This document shows, in pieces, positions 1-5,110 of a stretch of DNA of 5,351 bases. Position numbers and translations under genes: made by a program. Numbering within the stretch: position 1 is the first letter of the stretch; the number at the start of each line of letters is the position of its first letter. A model generated the notes under the pieces. It was not told where the DNA came from, did not search any database, and worked only from the letters and a program-made list of their open reading frames with translations. This DNA comes from an uncultured Oscillibacter sp. (GTDB lineage: Bacteria; Bacillota; Clostridia; Oscillospirales; Oscillospiraceae), in the NCBI GenBank assembly GCA_910587875.1, contig CAJUOD010000083.1:8040-13390 (forward strand), given 5' to 3'.

Positions 1-482
1 AGCAGGGTATTCAGGGTGCCGTAGTCGGTGTTGATGATGAAGTTCCAGGCGCTGGCCTGGATGACCAGCGTGGTGGCCCAGGGGAAGACCACGATGGCCC
101 GGGCCACCTTCCGGCCCCGGAATTTGTTGTTCAGCACCAGGGCCAGCATGAAGCCCAGGATGGTGGACAGGACCACCACGGCGATGGTCCAGACGATGGT
201 GTTTTTCAGCACCAGGGCGAAGGCGGGGCTCTTGAGGACCTTGCTGAAGTTCTCAAAGTTGTTGTAGCCCTTCACCAGGCCCGCCCGGGTCACCTTGCTC
301 ATAGAGAGCTGGAAGACCTTGACGATGGGGGTCACGATGAAGATGGCCATCAGAATAATGCTGGGGGCGATCCAGATGTAGGGCTCAATCGTGCGGAAGA
401 ATTTCTTGCTCCCGGAGGGACGGGGGGCCTTCTTGGCCAGCTCCTGGGCCGCCGCGGGAGCGGCTGGGGTCTTTGTACTCAC
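1..482 (-). CDS. Carbohydrate ABC transporter permease, N-terminal 160 residues (cut by window edge)
   Basis: An inner-membrane subunit of the sugar importer, of the MalF/UgpA-like type. After a GTG start and an Ala/Pro/Lys-rich cytosolic tail (residues 1-32), a first membrane helix runs from about 35 to 60 (YIWIAPSIILMAIFIVTPIV). A loop containing GLVKGYNNFENFSKVL (69-84) follows, which matches the conserved GL-NY/F-NF segment of these permeases. The next helix is about 93-117 (KNTIVWTIAVVVLSTILGF and on), then NNKFRGRKVARAIVVFPWATTL (118-139) and W146NFIINTDYGTLN. The cytosolic EAA motif that contacts the ATPase lies beyond the window. The gene follows the sugar-binding protein after 161 bases that contain a terminator. 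A second permease gene is expected beyond position 1. Family secure; sugar specificity not visible. Confidence 0.93.
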   Translation of the reverse strand, partial: MSTKTPAAPAAAQELAKKAPRPSGSKKFFRTIEPYIWIAPSIILMAIFIVTPIVKVFQLSMSKVTRAGLVKGYNNFENFSKVLKSPAFALVLKNTIVWTIAVVVLSTILGFMLALVLNNKFRGRKVARAIVVFPWATTLVIQASAWNFIINTDYGTLNTL

Positions 483-488
483 GGGGAC

Positions 489-494
489 ACCTCC
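489..494 (-). promoter_or_regulatory. Ribosome binding site supporting a GTG start for the permease
   Basis: The minus strand shows GGAGGT, then 6 bases (GTCCCC), then GTG at 482. This is the best ribosome binding site in the spacer and fixes the start of the permease reading frame. Confidence 0.85.
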
Positions 495-571
495 CTATAG
501 TCAGAATCAGAGCGTCTTCCGGCCGCTGTCAAAACCCGGCGGGAGCGCCGCGCTTTGAGAACGGCTGGAAG

Positions 572-606
572 AAAACGGGGGCCGGGCCGTGTAGGCCCGG
601 CCCCCG
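572..606 (-). terminator. Strong intrinsic terminator between sugar-binding protein and permease genes
   Basis: A perfect 13-bp inverted repeat (576-588 with 594-606) around a 5-base loop: arms CGGGGGCCGGGCC and GGCCCGGCCCCCG, all G-C pairs. On the minus strand the stem is followed by TTTT then CTT, as in a Rho-independent terminator. It begins 37 bases after the TAA of the sugar-binding protein. On the plus strand no T run follows (GCAATGG), so it acts only for minus-strand transcripts. As the permease has no convincing promoter of its own, partial read-through is likely. Confidence 0.85.
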
Positions 607-643
607 CAATGGTTTGCTGCAAACGTTGGTAGGGTAAGGGTTT

Positions 644-1972
644 TTAGCCGGCGATCTCAGACTGGAGGTTATCCAGCAGCTCCTTGACGCTGCCGCCCAG
701 CAGAGCCTGCTGCTCCACGTTGATGACGCCCTGCTTCACGTCGGCCCACTCGGCCTTGGCGGTGGGATAGAATTTGCAGGAGCCCACGATCTCGACCCAG
801 GGAGCCATGCTCTCGTCGGAAGCGGCCACGATCTCGCCGCCGGCGGAGGTGGCGGGCAGGAAGCCTTCCATCAGCACCCAGTCGGAGTAACGGCTGTCCT
901 CATAGAAGAAGTCGAAGAACTCCTTGATGGCCTCAATCTTTTCATCGGAGTCGTCGTTGTCGAAAACCATGAAGCGGTCCATGACGCCGGCGGAGACAGA
1001 GGAGTTTCCTCCGTTGGTGGGGATGGCCGCGAAGGCATAGTTGATCTGCTCCTCAGCCGGGGTGTTGGCCTTGGCATAGTTGTCCGCAATGTAGGTCGGG
1101 ATGGAGTTGGGGCCAATCATCATAGCCAGCTTGCCCGCGCCGAACAGATCCTGCAGGGCGTAACGGGTCTCGTTGGCCGGGTCGGTGTTGGTCAGTCCGT
1201 CGCTGACCAGCCCGACGGCGTATTCGATGGCTTCCACGTTGGCGTCCGAGTTCAGAGCCCAGTTTCCGGAGGCGTCGGTGAAGTCGCTTCCGTTGTTCCA
1301 GATGTAGTAGGCAAAGGCGGCCTGGCCTTCGTCGGTGGTCATGTCGATGCCCCAGGGATAGATGCTGGAGTCATAGGCCTTGATGGCCTCGCAGGCGGCC
1401 TTCAGCTCGTCCCAGGTGGTGGGGACTTCCACGCCGGCGGCTTCCAGGATGTCGGTGTTGTAGTACATGGCGCGGGCGGAGGCCAGGTCGGGGATGGCCC
1501 AGATGGTGCCGTCGATGTTGGACTGCTCCAGGAAGGCGTCATAGAACTTGGCGTAGGTCTCGTCGGAGACGCAGTCCTGAATGGGCAGGAGCAGGTCGTC
1601 CGCCACATAGTCCGCGAACACGTCGATGTTCAGGATGTCCGGGGCGTCGCTGTTGGCTACCCGGGTGTTGACTACCGTGTAGATGTCGTTCCAGGACACC
1701 ACTTCCACGACCAGGTCGATGTCGTCGTGGCTTCCGTTGAACTCGGTGACGAAGTCGGCCCACCACTGTTTGGTGTTCTGGCCGTATTCGGCGGCAATCA
1801 CTTTGATGGAGGTCTTTTCGCCGGAACCGGCGTCGGCGGGGGGAGCTTCGGTCTCGGTGCTGCCGGAGTCGGCGGGCGGGGGCGTGGTGTCGCCGCCCTT
1901 GTCGCCGCCGCCGCAGGCGGCCAGGGCCAGGACCATCACGAGCGCAAGTAACAGGGCAAGAAACTTTTTCAT
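644..1972 (-). CDS. Lipoprotein sugar-binding protein of a carbohydrate ABC importer (family 1 solute-binding protein)
   Basis: A 442-residue extracellular lipoprotein that captures a sugar and delivers it to the membrane permeases. Residues 1-20 are a lipoprotein signal: two Lys, a hydrophobic core, and the lipobox LAAC with Cys20 as the lipidated residue. Residues about 21-55 are a flexible Gly/Pro/Thr/Asp-rich linker. The folded part begins at IKVIAAEYG and shows family features: WWADFVTEFN, VVSWNDIYTVV, the APDILNID element of the first lobe, MYYNTDILEAAGVEVPTTWDEL, and GAGKLAMMIGPNSIP in the hinge/second-lobe region. Length is normal for the family. The start at 1972 is set by the ribosome binding site. 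It has its own promoter upstream and a strong terminator downstream, so it may be made in excess over the permease. Neighbouring NahK-like kinase and GalE suggest a HexNAc-containing disaccharide ligand, but the family covers many sugars. Confidence 0.93.
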   Translation of the reverse strand: MKKFLALLLALVMVLALAACGGGDKGGDTTPPPADSGSTETEAPPADAGSGEKTSIKVIAAEYGQNTKQWWADFVTEFNGSHDDIDLVVEVVSWNDIYTVVNTRVANSDAPDILNIDVFADYVADDLLLPIQDCVSDETYAKFYDAFLEQSNIDGTIWAIPDLASARAMYYNTDILEAAGVEVPTTWDELKAACEAIKAYDSSIYPWGIDMTTDEGQAAFAYYIWNNGSDFTDASGNWALNSDANVEAIEYAVGLVSDGLTNTDPANETRYALQDLFGAGKLAMMIGPNSIPTYIADNYAKANTPAEEQINYAFAAIPTNGGNSSVSAGVMDRFMVFDNDDSDEKIEAIKEFFDFFYEDSRYSDWVLMEGFLPATSAGGEIVAASDESMAPWVEIVGSCKFYPTAKAEWADVKQGVINVEQQALLGGSVKELLDNLQSEIAG

Positions 1973-1979
1973 CGTCATT

Positions 1980-1985
1980 CTCCTC
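1980..1985 (-). promoter_or_regulatory. Ribosome binding site that selects the second ATG
   Basis: GAGGAG lies 7 bases before the ATG at 1972 but only 1 base before the ATG at 1978. The spacing supports initiation at 1972, giving MKKFLALLLA rather than MTMKKFLALL. Confidence 0.85.
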
Positions 1986-1989
1986 TTAC

Positions 1990-2016
1990 AAAAAATTCAT
2001 GTGTGAGACACACATG
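1990..2016 (-). promoter_or_regulatory. Leader hairpin with T tract just before the ribosome binding site
   Basis: Minus-strand RNA would form a perfect 8-bp stem, CATGTGTG-TCT-CACACATG (2016-1998), followed by AATTTTTT down to 1990. The T run ends 4 bases before the GAGGAG of the sugar-binding protein. The stem has 4 G-C pairs. It could be a weak attenuator, an mRNA 5'-stability element, or a structure influencing access to the ribosome binding site. A 9-base direct repeat (AAAAATTCA on the plus strand, 1991-1999 and 2032-2040) flanks it. Structure is certain by eye; role is speculative. Confidence 0.45.
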
Positions 2017-2062
2017 TGAGGGTGCGATATGAAAAATTCACAAACGCCGCCCTCATACATCT

Positions 2063-2068
2063 ATTATA
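2063..2068 (-). promoter_or_regulatory. -10 box of the transporter promoter (TATAAT)
   Basis: On the minus strand the spacer reads CTACAAGTATAATAG, giving a consensus TATAAT. Transcription would start near 2056-2057, leaving an untranslated leader of about 85 bases before the sugar-binding protein. At 17 bases upstream of the -10 stands CTATTA, a poor match to TTGACA. A TTTACA exists but only 11 bases upstream, too close. A good -10 with a poor -35 is typical of promoters that need an activator. Confidence 0.6.
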
Positions 2069-2098
2069 CTTGTAGAATTTGTAAATAATAGGGGCCTA

Positions 2099-2147
2099 CG
2101 TACGGTTTATAGAAAAATCGTACGAACCACGAAAGTTCGTACGATTT
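2099..2147 (-). promoter_or_regulatory. Candidate regulator binding region: three CGTACGRTTT elements
   Basis: The 10-mer CGTACGRTTT occurs three times: plus orientation at 2099-2108 (CGTACGGTTT), minus at 2124-2115 (CGTACGATTT) and plus at 2138-2147 (CGTACGATTT). The CGTACG cores start 20 and 19 bases apart, close to two helical turns, so they lie on about the same face of the DNA. Relative to the start site inferred from the -10 box, the cores centre near -45, -65 and -84, where activators of the AraC family commonly bind. The gene for an AraC-type regulator ends 46 bases upstream of the cluster. The link between protein and site is inferred. Confidence 0.5.
2115..2147. repeat. Perfect 13-bp inverted repeat: operator and/or terminator of the regulator transcript
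   Basis: Arms AAATCGTACGAAC (2115-2127) and GTTCGTACGATTT (2135-2147) are perfect complements around a 7-base loop. Read on the minus strand, the structure begins 46 bases after the regulator's stop codon and is followed by a short T run (TTTTT at 2117-2113, partly within the arm), which would suit a weak intrinsic terminator. The stem has only 5 G-C pairs in 13, weaker than the other terminator in this window. Each arm also contains the CGTACGATTT element repeated upstream of the transporter promoter, so a protein-binding site is equally plausible. Both roles may coexist. The repeat itself is certain; its function is not. Confidence 0.7.
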
Positions 2148-2150
2148 CCG

Positions 2151-2160
2151 TAATCGATTA
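2151..2160. repeat. Short perfect palindrome TAATCGATTA
   Basis: A 10-base perfect palindrome between the end of the regulator gene and the larger inverted repeat. It shares AATCG with the neighbouring repeat arms. A 10-base palindrome is not rare in AT-rich spacer DNA, so a role as an operator half is only a possibility. Confidence 0.3.
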
Positions 2161-2193
2161 ACTAAAAATTTCCTGGAAAAAGCGAGGAGCGGG

Positions 2194-3063
2194 TCAGCTG
2201 AAATTGGAGGCCGCTCCCGCCGCCGCGTCCCGGCAGCTCTTGCGAAAGGCGCTGGGGGTCATGCCGGTGGCGGAACGGAAGACCTTGGAGAAGTAATTGT
2301 AGTCGCTGACCCCCACCGTCTCCCCCACGGCGGAGATGGGCATGCTGCTCTGGAGGAGCAGCCGCTTGGCGGCCTCAATGCGCCGCTGGGCGATGAGGTA
2401 GGAGAGGGTGTGGCCTCGGGAGAGCTCCTTGGCCAGGGAGCAGAGCTTGGTCCGGCCGATGTGGAGCTGCTGGGAGATGGATTCCAGGGACAGCTTCTCC
2501 ATGTAGTGCTGGTCCAGGTAGAGCTCCAGCTTCTGGAGGTCCGTCTGCTCCGCCGTGAGGATCATGCCCTTGAGCTGGATGTAGGAGGACAGGGCCTCCA
2601 GGGTCTCGGTGTAGGCCTGGATCTCCGCCTTGGAGTACTGGCGGAACTGGAAGAAGGCGTCCTTCAGGGCGTCGGGCCCGTCGGGCCACCAGTCCAGCAG
2701 GGAGCGGGTGTACCGCCACTGCTCCTCCATGGGGGTGTCGTCCAGATAGCAGCCCACGGCCAGGTAGGCCACGGGGTTCTGCTTGTTGTAGAGGGGCATG
2801 ACGGCCTCGCAGATGCCCGCGTGACAGCGGTAGTGCTGGAAGCCGCTCTCCGCCTCGTAGCGCCGGATTTTGCACTGGTCGCAGGCGACGCAGCGCTCGT
2901 GGCCCTCGGGCAGGTCGTTGATCATCCGGCAGAAGGGGGGGTGCCCCCGGAAGAGGTTGATATCCCGGCCCGACAGGTCCAGGATGTTGGCGGGCACCCC
3001 AGTGAGAATGTTGAGGTTGGCGATCAGCTTGCGCAGCCGCTCCTCGTCAAAGAGTATGTTCAT
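2194..3063 (-). CDS. AraC-family transcriptional regulator with N-terminal PocR sensory domain
   Basis: A 289-residue cytosolic DNA-binding regulator. Residues about 5-165 form a PocR-type ligand-binding domain: EERLRKLIANLNILTGV at the start, Phe44-Cys45, a C58-x2-C61-x2-C64 cluster, and C80-H81 ... C85 followed by AVMPLY and AYLAVGCYL. Residues about 175-278 form the double helix-turn-helix of AraC proteins, with LSLESISQQLHIGRTKL as the first unit and the typical YNYFSKVFRSATGMTPSAFR as the second. The ATG at 3063 overlaps the kinase stop (ATGA). Only a weak CGGAA precedes it, so translation probably depends on coupling to the kinase. A longer reading frame from 3225 runs into the kinase gene and lacks family similarity, so I rejected that start. 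It probably controls the adjacent transporter promoter. The ligand is unknown; a sugar or sugar phosphate from this pathway is a guess. Confidence 0.92.
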   Translation of the reverse strand: MNILFDEERLRKLIANLNILTGVPANILDLSGRDINLFRGHPPFCRMINDLPEGHERCVACDQCKIRRYEAESGFQHYRCHAGICEAVMPLYNKQNPVAYLAVGCYLDDTPMEEQWRYTRSLLDWWPDGPDALKDAFFQFRQYSKAEIQAYTETLEALSSYIQLKGMILTAEQTDLQKLELYLDQHYMEKLSLESISQQLHIGRTKLCSLAKELSRGHTLSYLIAQRRIEAAKRLLLQSSMPISAVGETVGVSDYNYFSKVFRSATGMTPSAFRKSCRDAAAGAASNFS

Positions 3064-4172
3064 TTCCGATATTGCTTTACGATGTTCTCCAGCTCGGCCC
3101 AGCGGGCCTCCATGTCCGCCACCAGCTTGAACTGGGTGCGGCAGCGGTCCAGATTCTGGGCCTCCCGGCTGATGTGGAAGTAGTGGTCGCCGTCGATGTA
3201 GTCCGTGAGGAAGCGGATGCCGCACTCCAGGGTCATGAGCTTGGCCCCCCAGGGGAGATACTCAATCTCGGCGTCCGTCAGGGCCCCGCCGGTGCCCTCC
3301 AGGAAGGCGGCGGTGTAGACGGAGAAGAGGTCCACGTCCAGGCTGACCTTGGAGAGGTCCCGCTCGTCCTCGGCGGAGTGGTTGGCCCCGAAGCGGATGG
3401 AGTCGCCGAAGTCGTAGATCACCAGGCCCGGCATGACGGTGTCCAGGTCGATGATGCAGACGCCCTCCCGGGTTTCCTCGTCCATCAGGACGTTGTTCAG
3501 TTTCGTGTCGTTGTGGGTGACCCGGAGGGGGAGCTTCCCCTCCCGCATGGCGTTCAGGGCCACGGAGCAGTCCGCCTCCCGGTCCAGCACGAACTGGATC
3601 TCCGGTCCGCAGTTCTTGGCCCGGCCCAGGGGGTCCGCCGCCAGGGCGGCCTTGAACTTGGCCAGGCGGTCCTCGGTGTTGTGGAAGTTGGGGATGGTCT
3701 CGTGGAGGGTCTCCGCCGGGTAGCCCTCCAGCAGGCGCTGGAAGCGCCCGAAGGCCCGGCCGGAGGCGGCGAAGAGCTCCGGCGTCTCGGCGGACTGGTA
3801 GCAGACGGTGCGCTCCACGAAGGGATAGACCCGCCAGGCCCCGCCGGCGCTGTCGGTGTAGAAGGGCTCGCCGTTCCGGGGGCGGAGAACCTCCATGGCC
3901 TCCCGGCTCCGGTCCCCGCCGTGCTTCTCAATCTCCCGGCCCAGGTAGTCGGTGACGCCGATGATGTTCTCCATCAGCTCGTCGGGGTGCTTGAAGGCGG
4001 CGGCGCTCATCCGCTGGAGGATGAAGCGGCGGCAGCAGCGGTCCTCCGGCTGGGTGTGGACCACGAAGGTGTCGTTGATGTGCCCCTGGCCGTATCGCAG
4101 GGCGCCCACCACGGGGGCCCCGAGGTCAAAGGCGGCCAGGACTTCCTGTAAGGTCTGTTCCGCCTGTGCCAT
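3060..4172 (-). CDS. nahK: N-acetylhexosamine 1-kinase-like sugar kinase (APH/choline-kinase fold)
   Basis: A 370-residue cytosolic kinase predicted to phosphorylate GlcNAc/GalNAc at the anomeric hydroxyl using ATP. It closely resembles the remembered sequence of Bifidobacterium longum NahK (about 359 residues) along its whole length: GQGHINDTF at 28-36 (phosphate-binding loop), GGAWRVYPFVE at 110-120, FKAALAADPLGRA at 173-185, then PLRVTHNDTKLNNVLMD at 215-231, which contains the catalytic HxDxxxxN (His220, Asp222, Asn227). These are followed by the metal-binding IDLDT (Asp242, Asp244) and YDFGDSIRFGA (253-263). The ATG at 4172 is chosen because the protein then begins at the family's N-terminus; the in-frame extension up to 4490 runs through the nucleotidyltransferase in another frame and has no family match. 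A GGGGGGTG tract 5 bases upstream can serve as ribosome binding site. The TGA overlaps the regulator's ATG. Kinase fold is near certain; N-acetylhexosamine specificity rests on similarity and context. Confidence 0.9.
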   Translation of the reverse strand: MAQAEQTLQEVLAAFDLGAPVVGALRYGQGHINDTFVVHTQPEDRCCRRFILQRMSAAAFKHPDELMENIIGVTDYLGREIEKHGGDRSREAMEVLRPRNGEPFYTDSAGGAWRVYPFVERTVCYQSAETPELFAASGRAFGRFQRLLEGYPAETLHETIPNFHNTEDRLAKFKAALAADPLGRAKNCGPEIQFVLDREADCSVALNAMREGKLPLRVTHNDTKLNNVLMDEETREGVCIIDLDTVMPGLVIYDFGDSIRFGANHSAEDERDLSKVSLDVDLFSVYTAAFLEGTGGALTDAEIEYLPWGAKLMTLECGIRFLTDYIDGDHYFHISREAQNLDRCRTQFKLVADMEARWAELENIVKQYRK

Positions 4173-5095
4173 CACTTCACCCCCCAGAGATCGTCCGGAT
4201 ACAGACCGGAGGCCGTCTTCTCCGCGATGGCGGACACCACCGTGGGCTTGTCCTCCCGGTAGGTGACGCCGTACCACTTGTCCTCGCTGCGCAGGACCTT
4301 GACCCGGGCTTTGCCCTCGTCGATGAGCTGGCTGACCACAGAGGGCAGGAAGTACTCCGCCTTGGCGGGATTCTCCGCCAGGGCCTTGTCCAAAAAGGCG
4401 GGGAAACGCTTCCAGGCCTCGTCCAGGAAGCTCCGGGTGAAGCCCCACATATTCATGGAGACGATGGTGTCCCCGGGCAGCTCCGTCCACGTCTGCCCGT
4501 CGTCCTCGGTGAAGCGGGGGGGCTCGCCCTTTTCAATCTTGGTCCGCTCGGTGACCTGAGTGAGGAAGTTGTCCGCCGTCTCCTCGCACACGCCCCGAGC
4601 CACGGTGCCATTTTCCGTGACGGTGTTTTTCAAGAGGTAGCCCACCATGACATACTCATAGAGCTCCCCGTCCTCGTGGGCGGCCAGATAGTCGTAGATT
4701 TCCTTGTAGGCCTCCGGCCCGTAGTAGTCGTCGGCGTTGATGACGGCGAAGGGGCCGTCCACAATGCTCCGGGCGGCCAGGGCGGCGTGGGCGGTGCCCC
4801 AGGGCTTCTGGCGCACGTCGGGAACGCTGTAGCCCTCCGGCAGGTCCTCCTTCAGCTGGTAGGCGTAGCGGACGTCCATGACCTGGGACACCCGGTCGCC
4901 GATGCAGCGCTTGAAGTCCTCCTCGATCTCGGGCTTGATGACGAAGACCACCGTCTCGAAGCCCGCCCGGCGGGCGTCGTAGATGGAGTAGTCGATGATG
5001 AGCTGGCCGTGGTTCCCCACCGGGTCCAGCTGCTTCAGGCCGCCGTACCGGCTGCCCATGCCGGCGGCCATGATTATCAAAACAGGCTTGTTCAA
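4172..5095 (-). CDS. Sugar-1-phosphate nucleotidyltransferase (GT-A-like NTP-transferase fold)
   Basis: A 307-residue cytosolic enzyme predicted to transfer a nucleotidyl group from an NTP to a sugar 1-phosphate, releasing pyrophosphate. The N-terminus carries the nucleotide-binding loop AAGMGSRYGGLKQ (residues 10-22), with the G-x-G-S-R core at 12-16 and Lys21 in the family's lysine position. KPWGTAHAAL (97-106) matches the base-contacting GT-HA loop, and NADDYYG (120-126) gives the aspartates expected for metal and sugar-phosphate binding. The start is TTG. The stop overlaps the kinase start by one base (TGATG), so the two proteins are probably made together. The kinase before it in the pathway should make a HexNAc 1-phosphate and GalE needs UDP-sugars, so I infer UTP-dependent formation of UDP-GlcNAc or UDP-GalNAc. 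GalU-like UDP-glucose or RmlA-like dTDP-sugar activity cannot be excluded from sequence alone. The fold is secure; the exact substrate is not. Confidence 0.88.
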   Translation of the reverse strand: MNKPVLIIMAAGMGSRYGGLKQLDPVGNHGQLIIDYSIYDARRAGFETVVFVIKPEIEEDFKRCIGDRVSQVMDVRYAYQLKEDLPEGYSVPDVRQKPWGTAHAALAARSIVDGPFAVINADDYYGPEAYKEIYDYLAAHEDGELYEYVMVGYLLKNTVTENGTVARGVCEETADNFLTQVTERTKIEKGEPPRFTEDDGQTWTELPGDTIVSMNMWGFTRSFLDEAWKRFPAFLDKALAENPAKAEYFLPSVVSQLIDEGKARVKVLRSEDKWYGVTYREDKPTVVSAIAEKTASGLYPDDLWGVK

Positions 5096-5102
5096 CTCTC
5101 TG

Positions 5103-5108
5103 CTCCTC
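5103..5108 (-). promoter_or_regulatory. Ribosome binding site supporting a TTG start
   Basis: The minus strand reads GAGGAG followed by 7 bases and then TTG at 5095. The spacing is the same as that found before the ATG of the sugar-binding protein. It decides the start of the nucleotidyltransferase: the translation MNKPVLIIMAAG begins exactly at the family's usual N-terminus, and no ATG or GTG in frame would preserve the nucleotide-binding loop better. Confidence 0.8.
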
Positions 5109-5110
5109 TC

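Noticed and set aside
28..267. Plus-strand 79-codon open frame
   Set aside because: It lies opposite the permease, has no ribosome binding site or recognisable domain, and the minus-strand frame encodes clear membrane helices.
527..532. TTGACA on the minus strand, a possible -35 for the permease
   Set aside because: At 16-18 bases downstream there is only CTGATTC, a poor -10; the TATAGG nearer the gene is 27 bases away and overlaps the ribosome binding site.
618..631. cre-like (CcpA) site TGCAAACGTTGGTA, overlapping a 13-base palindrome at 612-624
   Set aside because: It has three mismatches to TGWAANCGNTNWCA and lies after the stop codon of the sugar-binding protein, so catabolite control there is not supported.
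2194..3225. Longer regulator start at 3225
   Set aside because: The added 54 residues are an out-of-frame reading of the kinase C-terminus; the ATG at 3063 overlaps the kinase stop and starts the PocR domain.
3072..4151. Long plus-strand open frame (359 codons) opposite the kinase, and a similar one at 2410-3183
   Set aside because: Both mirror well-supported minus-strand genes, are rich in Val/Gly/Leu/Glu as expected from antisense reading of GC-rich codons, and show no domain or convincing ribosome binding site.
3060..4490. Longer kinase start at 4490
   Set aside because: The added 106 residues overlap the nucleotidyltransferase in another frame and have no family resemblance; the ATG at 4172 gives the NahK-like N-terminus.
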